A stretch of DNA of 64,000 nt from an uncultured Lachnospiraceae bacterium (GTDB lineage Bacteria > Bacillota > Clostridia > Lachnospirales > Lachnospiraceae), in NCBI GenBank assembly GCA_937965795.1, contig CALCMD010000038.1, positions 13,161 through 77,160 of the forward strand. Reading direction: 5' to 3'. The position numbers and the translations under genes are program-made. Numbering within the stretch: the first letter of the stretch is position 1; every line of letters begins with the position of its first letter. The notes under the pieces were generated by a model. The model had not been told where the DNA came from. It saw only the letters and a program-made list of their open reading frames with translations, and did no database searches. This document shows, piece after piece, positions 35,269 through 42,997 of the stretch.

Positions 35269-36657
35269 TTATTTTTGATTCCCGTTCTTTTCTTTCGTTG
35301 CCGCCGTTACCTGCCATTGCTCCACTCCCTCGGTATTTTCCTTTTGAAAAAGGATTTTAAATGTAAGGAATAACAGTTTCATATCCAGAAAGAAACTGTA
35401 ATTTTCAATATACGTCAAATCCAGCTTCAGCTTATCATAAGGCGTCGTGTTATACTTTCCATACACCTGCGCATACCCGGTAAGCCCAGCTTTCATTTTC
35501 AGACGATAATCAAACTCCGGTATCTCCCGCTTGTACTCCTCAGCGATCTCCGGGCGCTCCGGCCGAGGCCCTACCAGGGACATATCGCCCTTCAAAATAT
35601 TAAAAAGCTGAGGAAGCTCGTCAAAATGGATATTTCTGAGTACCTTGCCCACGGGAGTTACACGGCTGTCATGCTTCATGGCAAGCCTGGCGCCCGTTTT
35701 TTCGGAATTCACCCGCATACTGCGAAACTTCAGAACATAAAAAATCTTTCCATTTTCTGTCAGACGCTCCTGCTTATAAAATACCGGGCCTCTGTCATAT
35801 GCTTTGATCAGAATGGCGATCAACAGCATAAAGGGCGAGGCCAGCGCCACGCCGACAAAAGACACGACAAGATCAAAAACTCTTTTCGCAAACCTCTGCT
35901 CTGCCGTCAGCCCTCTGTTTCGAAACAGCATCAGGGTCGTGTCAAACAAATGAATGGAGTCCGCACTTTGCAGCATAATATCCGAAAGCTTGGGAATGCT
36001 GTAGCACCGGATATTTTTCTCAAAACAATATTTCAGAAGTACATTTCTCTCATGGGAACCTATATCCCCCAGAATCACATTTTTATAGGAATTGATCTTC
36101 TCTTTCAGCGCCTTCTCACCTTTGCTCAGATGGATCGTCTCGCAGATATGGTACTTGTCCTCCCTTGAGGATATTTTATGAATCAGATCTACCGGGCTGT
36201 GTTCCCCATAAACCAGCAGCATCCTTCTCGGAGGATAGATCTTCGCATAAATCCAGCGCATGAAAACGACCCAGACCGCCACGACCGCCGCATTGAAAAA
36301 CGTCATATACACCATAGGCGCCACATGAGCTCCAAATTTCCATCGCCCGATCAAAGCAAGCTGAAGGTAAGTAATAATATTGACACACAACACGGATAAA
36401 AGCTGTGAAAACAGTACGTCAAACACCCGGAGGTATCCGATCTTAAATCCTCCGTACAATTTATAAAAAATAAAGAGCATCAGTGCATACTGCCCAATCA
36501 CCACATAATTTCCCCGAAACCAGAACTTCTTGCCGATTACCCCTGCGTCTGCATAACAGTGAAACCAGACATAAGCAAACGCGCCCGTCTGGACAACCAT
36601 AATGAGAAGGGATGCCAAAAACATGATGATTCTCTTATATTGTTCCCTACGTTCCAT
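35269..36657 (-). CDS. Initiating sugar-phosphate transferase (WbaP/CpsE-type polyprenyl glycosylphosphotransferase)
   Basis: 462 aa. Four or five N-terminal membrane segments, a cytosolic CoA-binding-like middle, one more membrane hairpin (VVSFVGVALASPFMLLIAIL), then the bacterial sugar transferase domain: GPVFYKQERL, VLKFRSMRVNSE, LRNIHFDELPQLFNILKGDM, SLVGPRPERPE and AGLTGYAQVYGKYNTTPYDK. It loads the first sugar phosphate on undecaprenyl phosphate and so starts repeat-unit synthesis. AAGGAG lies 5 bases before the ATG. Promoter, leader hairpin and a dispersed leader element are upstream. Confidence 0.93.
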   Translation of the reverse strand: MERREQYKRIIMFLASLLIMVVQTGAFAYVWFHCYADAGVIGKKFWFRGNYVVIGQYALMLFIFYKLYGGFKIGYLRVFDVLFSQLLSVLCVNIITYLQLALIGRWKFGAHVAPMVYMTFFNAAVVAVWVVFMRWIYAKIYPPRRMLLVYGEHSPVDLIHKISSREDKYHICETIHLSKGEKALKEKINSYKNVILGDIGSHERNVLLKYCFEKNIRCYSIPKLSDIMLQSADSIHLFDTTLMLFRNRGLTAEQRFAKRVFDLVVSFVGVALASPFMLLIAILIKAYDRGPVFYKQERLTENGKIFYVLKFRSMRVNSEKTGARLAMKHDSRVTPVGKVLRNIHFDELPQLFNILKGDMSLVGPRPERPEIAEEYKREIPEFDYRLKMKAGLTGYAQVYGKYNTTPYDKLKLDLTYIENYSFFLDMKLLFLTFKILFQKENTEGVEQWQVTAATKEKNGNQK

Positions 36658-36677
36658 ATTCTCTCCTTTGTTACCGA

Positions 36678-36715
36678 AAGAACCTGCCGCTGGCAGCTTC
36701 TTCGGATGCTTGGCA
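36678..36715 (-). repeat. Dispersed leader element, copy 1
   Basis: Minus strand: GTTGCCAAGCATCCGAAG, then AAGCTGCCAGCGGCAGGTTC, ending 20 bases before the start codon of the sugar transferase. Contains a small CTGCC/GGCAG hairpin. Related copies are at 51553-51591 and 63820-63858, each between a hairpin with T-run and a start codon. Confidence 0.55.
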
Positions 36716-36723
36716 ACAGAAAC

Positions 36724-36748
36724 AGCAGACCCGTCCGTCCGGCCTGCT
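36724..36748 (-). terminator. Hairpin in the leader of the sugar transferase (attenuator candidate)
   Basis: AGCAGGCC and GGTCTGCT pair over 8 bp (one G-T) with a 9-base loop, followed on the minus strand by GTTTCTGTTG. It lies downstream of the promoter at 36765-36793 and upstream of the gene, so it would be in the messenger leader. Confidence 0.45.
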
Positions 36749-36764
36749 CTTCCAAACTAATCAC

Positions 36765-36793
36765 ATTTTACAACATTCCTCCCCAAATGACAA
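36765..36793 (-). promoter_or_regulatory. Promoter for the sugar transferase operon
   Basis: Minus strand TTGTCA (36793-36788), 17-base spacer, TAAAAT (36770-36765). Gives a leader of about 100 bases holding a hairpin and the dispersed element. Confidence 0.65.
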
Positions 36794-36801
36794 CAAAAAC
36801 C

Positions 36802-37578
36802 TCACCTGCCATCCTCCATATCCCGATAAATGATATAAGTATTCACATTTCCCACCGTTTCATACCCCAGAGCCTGGATATTTTCATCCTGCCATTCGTT
36901 TGCAGGATAAATCAAAAAATTACAGTCCAGCTTTCTGGAAAGTCTGGCAATCTTCTGAAAATCCGGAGATTCCTTCAGCATTTCGGCCGCCAGCCTTTTT
37001 CCTTTTTTCCCCGTATTTCCACGCCTTCCATATGCCAGCCTGATCTTCGGGTCATACTGTCTGATGAATCCAACCAGCTCTTCCGGCGCCGTGACTCTGA
37101 TCTCCCCGTCCTCCGGCGCGTTTTCTTCCATGATATCGCACGCCCAGCAGACCTCCGGCGGAAGCTTTAAAAGATTTCCCGCCCTCTGAAACGGCCCGTC
37201 CTCTCCGTATACGCAATGCCCTGACAAAACGATCAAAACCGTAAAAAGCACAAGAACGCCTGCTCCTGCCGCTTTACTTTTCTGCCTTTTCCATATCCTG
37301 ACCGCCGTATAGGAAAGGATTACCGGAATCGGCAGCAGCCAGAACATTCTCCAGTAGACCAGTTCCCCGATGCAGTAATCCATGATGATCTTCGCCGTTA
37401 CCGGACAGAGATACAAAATAGCAAAAATTCCCGTATAGGCCCCAAACAGCCGTCTCTTATCCCGCTCCTCTTTCGCCAGGAGCAGATACAGAAGCGCAAG
37501 CAGAAACAGGGCGAACTGCCAGCTTTCCCCTACATACCATCCAAACATTTTTACGGCTGACTTTAGTATTTCCATCAT
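36802..37578 (-). CDS. Membrane protein of unknown function
   Basis: 258 aa. Four membrane segments in the first 130 residues, then a soluble domain of about 125 residues (EVCWACDIMEENAPEDGEIR, FLIYPANEWQD, YETVGNVNTYIIYRD). The C-terminal domain resembles the soluble tails of the GT-C-like proteins in this locus. With the next gene upstream (a membrane protein lacking such a tail) it could be one half of a split GT-C-like protein; that is inference. AGGAGG precedes the ATG pair. Confidence 0.6.
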   Translation of the reverse strand: MMEILKSAVKMFGWYVGESWQFALFLLALLYLLLAKEERDKRRLFGAYTGIFAILYLCPVTAKIIMDYCIGELVYWRMFWLLPIPVILSYTAVRIWKRQKSKAAGAGVLVLFTVLIVLSGHCVYGEDGPFQRAGNLLKLPPEVCWACDIMEENAPEDGEIRVTAPEELVGFIRQYDPKIRLAYGRRGNTGKKGKRLAAEMLKESPDFQKIARLSRKLDCNFLIYPANEWQDENIQALGYETVGNVNTYIIYRDMEDGR

Positions 37579-37612
37579 CGTTTCCTCCTAATTCACGCTG
37601 CGCCCTTTTTCG

Positions 37613-38644
37613 CTACAGCGCAAGATAAACCGCCGCACATACCACACAGGGCAGGGTACAAAGAATGGCCAGTCCCAACTGTTTCCACTGCTTTTTCAAA
37701 AGTCCGTACAGAAAGCCGAAAATCCCCAGCATAACAGGAGCCAGCATAATTCCCATAGACGAAACGAGACAGCAGGCAGTCATAAGGACAAACAGAGCCG
37801 CCCAGTCTCCTGTTCCCGGCATTCCCTGAAATACTCTCATCCCGAAATAAAACAGCGCCGGAAGCAGCACAGCCGCCAGCATCGCCTTTCCCTGCCAGAT
37901 GCGGATCAGCAGAAACGTACCCTGGGTAAATACGGAATAATAGGAAAACATATGAACCAGCGACAGGAAACACAGGAACATTCCCGTGGATTTCACATCC
38001 TGCCGGAAGAATCTCTGTCCCATCAAAGCATAGATTCCGTATGCGAGCAGCACAAAAAAGACTGGCATCACGGAGTGCGCCACCGCTGCCGGGCTCATCC
38101 GCACCATTTCTCCGTAAAATGCGAGCAGAACCGGAAACGGTGACAGGACATACCGGGAAGGCAGCGTGCTTACTGCATTTCCGGTGTATGCACTATACTG
38201 AAACATGGTATTTGTTTCCAGCGTTGTCGCAGCCGTTCCCACATAAAACGAATCATCCAGATCCGTGGACATCCCTGCCGCATAAATGCCAATCTGCACG
38301 GCAATCAGCAGAACCGCCGCCAGGCACGGCCACGGCAGGCGGCGAAGCTTTTTCATCCTCTCCAACGTAAGCGGAAGAATACGTTTTCTCCCGCAGACAG
38401 CAGAAAGAACCGTCAGAATCAGAATCGCTGCGCCATAGGAATATTTCAGCACGGAAAAAGGCATACGAAGGAAAATCATCGGTAAGGCCATGACTTCAAA
38501 TACAGCAAACATCCCTATATAACCGCAGAACAGCGTCAGCAGGAAGCTGTTCCCGTTTTCCTTCATTCTTCCTGTAAATCCCAGCCCTGCTAAAAATGGA
38601 ATCACCAGAAACCACAGCAGGATCAAAATCGCTTTTGCTACCAC
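37613..38644 (-). CDS. Polytopic membrane protein, DUF6077-like
   Basis: 343 aa from a GTG start (AGGGA upstream), about 9-10 membrane segments. A luminal motif DLDDSFYVGTAATTLETNTM followed by LPSRYVLSPFPVLLAFYGEM resembles what I recall of the DUF6077 family of Firmicute surface-polysaccharide loci. It ends in a membrane segment without a soluble tail; the next gene begins 34 bases later and supplies four segments plus a tail. Family call is from memory of motifs. Confidence 0.55.
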   Translation of the reverse strand: MVAKAILILLWFLVIPFLAGLGFTGRMKENGNSFLLTLFCGYIGMFAVFEVMALPMIFLRMPFSVLKYSYGAAILILTVLSAVCGRKRILPLTLERMKKLRRLPWPCLAAVLLIAVQIGIYAAGMSTDLDDSFYVGTAATTLETNTMFQYSAYTGNAVSTLPSRYVLSPFPVLLAFYGEMVRMSPAAVAHSVMPVFFVLLAYGIYALMGQRFFRQDVKSTGMFLCFLSLVHMFSYYSVFTQGTFLLIRIWQGKAMLAAVLLPALFYFGMRVFQGMPGTGDWAALFVLMTACCLVSSMGIMLAPVMLGIFGFLYGLLKKQWKQLGLAILCTLPCVVCAAVYLAL

Positions 38645-38668
38645 AAAATTCCCTCTTTCTTTCGGGCG

Positions 38669-40537
38669 TTACCGATTCGTACACACGCCCTCTTTATCAA
38701 ATTTGTACCTCACACCGTCGATTACTTTTGACCGGTTCTGAAGCGCATAGCCCCGTTTGCTGAAATAATACCACTTTCTTCCTGTTTTTACCCATGCCTG
38801 TTTTCGCATGACTCCTTTATTTTTGCTGAAAAAATATTTTCTGTCCTTATACGTCACGAGCCCTGTCGTTTTTCGCCCCTGGCTGTTCAGATAATATTCT
38901 TCTCCGTCAACGGTCACGATGCCCTTCTTCATCCTGCCTTCTTTATCAAAGTAATAGTAGTATTTTCCAAGTTTGGCCCATCCCGTCCGCGCGGCGCCAT
39001 TTTTCTTTATAAAATAATACGTATGTCCCTTCCATGTTTTCCATCCGCTCTGGAGTACTCCGTTTTTGTCCGCATAATAACGGTTTCCGTCTATCCCCTG
39101 AATAAAGCCTTTTTTCAGTACCCCTTTGCTGTTGAAGTAATACAGCTTCCCATCAATCCTTGCTACGCCGGTCTGCCCAACGCCATCGCTGTTAAAATAG
39201 TGCTTCTGTCGGCCAAACTCTTTCCATCCGGTTACGCGGTATCCGTTTTCATCCAGATAATACCACGAACCGTCCAGATTCAGCCATCCATTTCCGGCAC
39301 GCTGTCCATCCGCGCCTACATAGAACCACTTTCCTTTTTCCTGATTCCATCCGGTCAGTACTTTTTTCTGCAATCCATAATATTTGGCTATCGCTGTGGC
39401 ATCCGCCACACCGAGCTTTTTCATCTTCGCATTGCTTCCATAATATTTTACACAGTCCTCCGGATTGCTGACAAAACCGTGTTCTACGATCATCCCCGGA
39501 AATCCGGCCTGTACGCTATACCTTACAATCGCATAATAATCTGCCAGTTTCCCATTGGGATAAGTATTCCCTGTTTCCGACAGCTTATAAACCAGATCTC
39601 TGTTTTTAAATCCAATATTTTCAAGCTCCGCCAGGATCGTCCTGGCAATCACTGCTGTCTCCTTTGCCTGGCCCGGCCTATAATTTCCGGAAGACACCAT
39701 AACCTCGGCTCCTGTCGCCGTCGTCTGTGTTTCCAGGGTGGAATTGATGTGCTGGCTGACCAGCACCGTTGCTCCCACGCTTGCGGCATAATCCACTCTC
39801 TCCTGTAACCCGACTGCCACATCCGAGTTCCTGGTCAGATAGACTTTTACCCCTGCATATTTTTCAAGCTCCTGCTTTGTATATTTGGAAATTTTTAACG
39901 TGATTTCTTTTTCCATATAGGTCACGCTGTTCCAGGTTCTGTATGCACCGCCGTCAGAGCCGCCATGTCCCGGATCAAGCACTACGACAATATCGCCCGC
40001 CACACGATTCAGGCCGTTCCCCGGCGTGAGTTCCACTTCTTTTGTACGCCCGGAAATTTTTGTGGAAGTTTCTGCTTCTTCCAGGGCTGCGCCAACCTCC
40101 GCGGCGTCTTCTGCCACCGGTATTTCTTCCGTCTCTTCTTCTACAGCAGCCGACAGCGTATCCTCTGCATTTCTGAATTCCTGAATGTCAAACACATGCT
40201 CTCCTCCGCCGCATCCGACAGTCAGGGAACGCATCTGCTCTTCCCGTATTACCGTCCCTTCCATAAGAAACGCCGCATATCCATCCAGTACTTCGACTGC
40301 CGATATGCTTCGGATCTCTTCTCCCTCTTGCCAGGAAAGTTCTGCCCGTTCCAGGCTCTCCCCGCCTGTCCGGACCGAAGCAACGATCACCTGGCCGCCT
40401 GTGCCGTCTTCTCCCGTATAAAGATACTCCAGCACCGGAGCGCTCTCTGCCGCCGCTGCCTGTTTTCCAGGCGTGATCCAAAAGATGCCCGCCACCAGAA
40501 AAAGTAACAGCAAAATACCTCGCTTCTGTTTCTTCAT
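38669..40537 (-). CDS. Secreted N-acetylmuramoyl-L-alanine amidase with choline-binding-type repeats
   Basis: 622 aa. Signal peptide of about 30 residues (KKQKRGILLLLFLVAGIFW, then AAAA). A unique region of about 150 residues, then Amidase_3: zinc ligands in LDPGHGGSDGG, MEKEITL and SQHIN, catalytic glutamate in VEHGFVSNPED. The last about 230 residues are about ten cell-wall-binding repeats of the WYYL/G-W type (GSWYYLDENGYRVTGWKEF). It cleaves the amide between MurNAc and the stem peptide. The start at 40537 is fixed by the promoter: the upstream ATG at 40621 lies in the -35 box. Confidence 0.92.
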   Translation of the reverse strand: MKKQKRGILLLLFLVAGIFWITPGKQAAAAESAPVLEYLYTGEDGTGGQVIVASVRTGGESLERAELSWQEGEEIRSISAVEVLDGYAAFLMEGTVIREEQMRSLTVGCGGGEHVFDIQEFRNAEDTLSAAVEEETEEIPVAEDAAEVGAALEEAETSTKISGRTKEVELTPGNGLNRVAGDIVVVLDPGHGGSDGGAYRTWNSVTYMEKEITLKISKYTKQELEKYAGVKVYLTRNSDVAVGLQERVDYAASVGATVLVSQHINSTLETQTTATGAEVMVSSGNYRPGQAKETAVIARTILAELENIGFKNRDLVYKLSETGNTYPNGKLADYYAIVRYSVQAGFPGMIVEHGFVSNPEDCVKYYGSNAKMKKLGVADATAIAKYYGLQKKVLTGWNQEKGKWFYVGADGQRAGNGWLNLDGSWYYLDENGYRVTGWKEFGRQKHYFNSDGVGQTGVARIDGKLYYFNSKGVLKKGFIQGIDGNRYYADKNGVLQSGWKTWKGHTYYFIKKNGAARTGWAKLGKYYYYFDKEGRMKKGIVTVDGEEYYLNSQGRKTTGLVTYKDRKYFFSKNKGVMRKQAWVKTGRKWYYFSKRGYALQNRSKVIDGVRYKFDKEGVCTNR

Positions 40538-40592
40538 AATTTGTTTTCCCCTTTTAATTCTTACAAGACCAATCTCATGATACTCCGTTGCT

Positions 40593-40621
40593 ATTATACG
40601 TTTTCTGTCCTTTCCTGTCAA
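40593..40621 (-). promoter_or_regulatory. Consensus promoter for the amidase gene
   Basis: Minus strand TTGACA (40621-40616), 17-base spacer, TATAAT (40598-40593): a perfect sigma-A match. The leader is about 50 bases. Confidence 0.88.
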
Positions 40622-40679
40622 ATACAGTTTCCCGTCTGCCAGATGCTTTCTTAATTTTTCCTGAACCTTCCCGAATCGT

Positions 40680-40708
40680 TTGCAATCCTGTCACATTTAT
40701 AGTAAATT
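40680..40708 (+). promoter_or_regulatory. Possible promoter for the L,D-transpeptidase gene
   Basis: Plus strand TTGCAA (40680-40685), 17 bases, TAAATT (40703-40708), about 40 bases before the ATG. Weaker than the divergent amidase promoter. Confidence 0.4.
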
Positions 40709-40753
40709 ATAAAAGACACATAGATTTATGAACAACATAAGCGAGGGGATAAC

Positions 40754-42433
40754 ATGAAATTCAAAAAAATGCTTTCTTTGTGCTTCCTGGCTCTTGGGCT
40801 GACTCTTACGGTCCCGCTGGCTGCATCTGCCACGGAACCTCCCGAGACAGAACAGACCGAAGCACAGACAAACGGATGGTCGGCCGATCACACCTCCTAT
40901 TTTTTGGACGGGCAGAGAATTACCGGAGTTCGGCAGCTTTCTGATGGTTACTATTACTTTTTTAATGCGGACGGCATTCTGGTGACAGGCAGACAGGGAG
41001 TTATCATTGCCAACCAGGCGCGTTATTTTATTAAACCGGACGGCACTTTGCTTCGGAATTCCTGGGGTACTGTAAATGGCAAAACCTTTTATGCCGGTGA
41101 TAATGCAAAGCTCTACACAAACCGCGCCGTGCTGATTGACGGAAAGATTTACTGCTTTAACGCAAGAGGGCTAAAGCTGACAAACGGACTGAAAAAAGTC
41201 AAAGGATACACTTACCTTCTGTCCGCCTCAGGCGCTGCAAAAACAGGAATTCAAAAATACAATGGGAAACGATACTTTTTTAGCCCCAAAACCGGACGGA
41301 TGTATAAAAACCGGATTGTAAAAACTAACGGTAAGATTTACTATCTGACTTCGAAAGGCGCGATGGCTACCGGATGGATCGATACCGGGAAGAAAATCTA
41401 TTTTGCAGACTCGAAAGGCCGCCTGAAAACCGGATGGCAGACTTACAAAGGAAAAAGATACTATTTTAACCAGAAAACCGGAGCCCTCCGCACCGGATGG
41501 GTCAATATCGACGGAAATTATTACTACTATACCTCCTCCGGCGTCGCGCAAACCGGATGGTTCAAGGTCGGAAAAAACAAATATTATGGTACGACCTCAG
41601 GAGAGCTCAAAGGCGCCCGTCTGATCGGCTTTCAGCGTATTGATGGCAAACGTTATCTGTTCAACGGCAGAGGCGTGCTCCTGACCGGGTGGCAGACGCG
41701 GGGCTCTTACAAATACTATATGGACGCTAACGGCGTCGTCACCACCGGATGGAAAAAAATCAAAAACAAATGGTATTTCTTTGAAAGCTCCGGCGTCATG
41801 AAAACCGGATGGCTGGTTCACAACGGAAATTTCTATTACATGGATCCAAAAACAGGGGCTATGACGACAGGAAACCGGAGAATCAACGGAAAGAATTATA
41901 CCTTTGCGCCAAGCGGTATTTATTCCCAAACGGCTCTTTCCGGCGCATGGCTGGTTAAGGTAAACCGGGCCGCCAATGTCGTGACCGTATATAAAGGAGA
42001 CGTACCCGTAAAAGCATTCCTCTGCTCTACCGGTATGAACAATGCGACGCCTCTTGGCACGTTCCGGATTCTTGACAAGCTCTATATGCACGAACTGAAC
42101 GGACCGACCTGGGGATATTATTGTTCTCATATTACGGATGACATTCTTTTCCACTCTATGCCCGCCCCTACGACCGTGAGAACAGAAGTACCTTCTTATA
42201 AGTTCAACATGCTTGGGCAGCAGGCGTCACAGGGATGTATCCGTCTGGCTATGGGGGACGCGAAGTGGCTGTATGATACGGTTCCGGTCGGAACAACGGT
42301 TGTCGTTTATGACGACGCTTCCTATCCAGGACCGCTTGGAAAGCCGCAAAACATCAAAATGAACGAAACACCGACCTATTATTATGACCCAACCGACCCG
42401 ATTGCTTACCCAAGCTATTCGACTTCCAAATAA
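40754..42433 (+). CDS. Secreted L,D-transpeptidase (YkuD) with choline-binding-type repeats
   Basis: 559 aa. Signal peptide (KFKKMLSLCFLALGL, cleavage near ASA-TEP at about residue 27). Residues about 40-390 are about fifteen cell-wall-binding repeats (GNYYYYTSSGVAQTGWFKVG type). C-terminal YkuD domain: WLVKVNRAANVVTVYKG, PLGTFRI, ILFHSMPAP and the catalytic SQGCIRLAMGDAKWLYD (cysteine about 497). It makes 3-3 cross-links in peptidoglycan. GAGGGG lies 5 bases before the ATG. The repeat array and fold match those of the divergent amidase, so the two enzymes likely sit on the same wall ligand. Confidence 0.93.
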   Translation: MKFKKMLSLCFLALGLTLTVPLAASATEPPETEQTEAQTNGWSADHTSYFLDGQRITGVRQLSDGYYYFFNADGILVTGRQGVIIANQARYFIKPDGTLLRNSWGTVNGKTFYAGDNAKLYTNRAVLIDGKIYCFNARGLKLTNGLKKVKGYTYLLSASGAAKTGIQKYNGKRYFFSPKTGRMYKNRIVKTNGKIYYLTSKGAMATGWIDTGKKIYFADSKGRLKTGWQTYKGKRYYFNQKTGALRTGWVNIDGNYYYYTSSGVAQTGWFKVGKNKYYGTTSGELKGARLIGFQRIDGKRYLFNGRGVLLTGWQTRGSYKYYMDANGVVTTGWKKIKNKWYFFESSGVMKTGWLVHNGNFYYMDPKTGAMTTGNRRINGKNYTFAPSGIYSQTALSGAWLVKVNRAANVVTVYKGDVPVKAFLCSTGMNNATPLGTFRILDKLYMHELNGPTWGYYCSHITDDILFHSMPAPTTVRTEVPSYKFNMLGQQASQGCIRLAMGDAKWLYDTVPVGTTVVVYDDASYPGPLGKPQNIKMNETPTYYYDPTDPIAYPSYSTSK

Positions 42434-42443
42434 ACTACAGTAA

Positions 42444-42491
42444 AAAAGCAGCTTACCTATATCCTGTATGGATCATAAGTAAGCTGCTTTT
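42444..42491 (+). terminator. Terminator after the L,D-transpeptidase gene
   Basis: AAAAGCAGCTTAC (42444-42456) pairs with GTAAGCTGCTTTT (42479-42491) over 13 bp, with an ATCC/GGAT inner stem. A's before and T's after make it usable in both directions between the convergent genes. Confidence 0.85.
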
Positions 42492-42511
42492 CATTTTCCG
42501 TTCCTCTCGTT

Positions 42512-42691
42512 TTATCGTCCACACCACTTGGCGCCATACCTTTTTCTCTCTTCCGGCGTCATATCCGACCACTCCAGAAAGGTCAGGTCACTCAGTTCCA
42601 TCTTCTGTCCACATTCTGTACAGAGTACTTCTTTCCTTCTCGAAACGATCCTCACAGCCTGGCAGAACGGACACACGTATACTAGAATCAT
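42512..42691 (-). CDS. 59-aa zinc-ribbon protein
   Basis: Small gene ending just after the terminator. It codes for MILVYVCPFCQAVRIVSRRK, then EVLCTECGQKM and a C-terminal FLEWSDMTPEERKRYGAKW region. Two CxxC pairs (VCPFC, LCTEC) form a classic zinc ribbon. AAGGTG lies 7 bases before the ATG, and the start is 17 bases after the HPr stop, so they should be one transcript. Function unknown; an RNA or protein contact role is usual for such ribbons. Confidence 0.72.
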   Translation of the reverse strand: MILVYVCPFCQAVRIVSRRKEVLCTECGQKMELSDLTFLEWSDMTPEERKRYGAKWCGR

Positions 42692-42708
42692 TCTTCAGCA
42701 CCTTCTCG

Positions 42709-42972
42709 CTATTCACCCAATCCATTTTCGATTGCTGAGATGATCGTGCGCAATGCTTCTTCCTCATCTTCGCCCTCACAGGTAAATTCTACCTCATCGC
42801 CGCACTTTACACAGGCGCTCAGTACACTCAGTACACTTTTTGCATTCGCATAGGTATCATGAAACCGAAACTGGACGGAACATTTAAAATTTATGGCCTC
42901 TTTACAGAGGTATCCCGCCGGTCTTAAATGAAGTCCCGATAAATTTTTCACCACAACTTTTTGTCTTACCAT
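42709..42972 (-). CDS. HPr-family phosphocarrier protein
   Basis: 87 aa. The phosphorylated histidine motif is GLHLRPAG (canonical GLHARPA) and the regulatory serine is in ANAKSVLSVLSA (canonical NAKSIMGVMSLG). Both PTS (His) and HPr-kinase (Ser) sites appear present. It has an unusual number of cysteines. The ATG at 42972 has GGAGGG 9 bases upstream. It follows cdaR by 25 bases and is not beside ptsI, so it may be a second HPr or an HPr-like regulator. Confidence 0.85.
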   Translation of the reverse strand: MVRQKVVVKNLSGLHLRPAGYLCKEAINFKCSVQFRFHDTYANAKSVLSVLSACVKCGDEVEFTCEGEDEEEALRTIISAIENGLGE

Positions 42973-42997
42973 TGTTATCATCCCTCCTGCAACTGAC

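Noticed and set aside
37593..37973. 126-codon minus-strand frame overlapping the DUF6077-like gene
   Set aside because: Shifted reading of the same strand with Gly/Cys/Arg-rich content; the main frame has continuous membrane segments and a proper stop. Considered as a frameshifted end of that protein and dropped.
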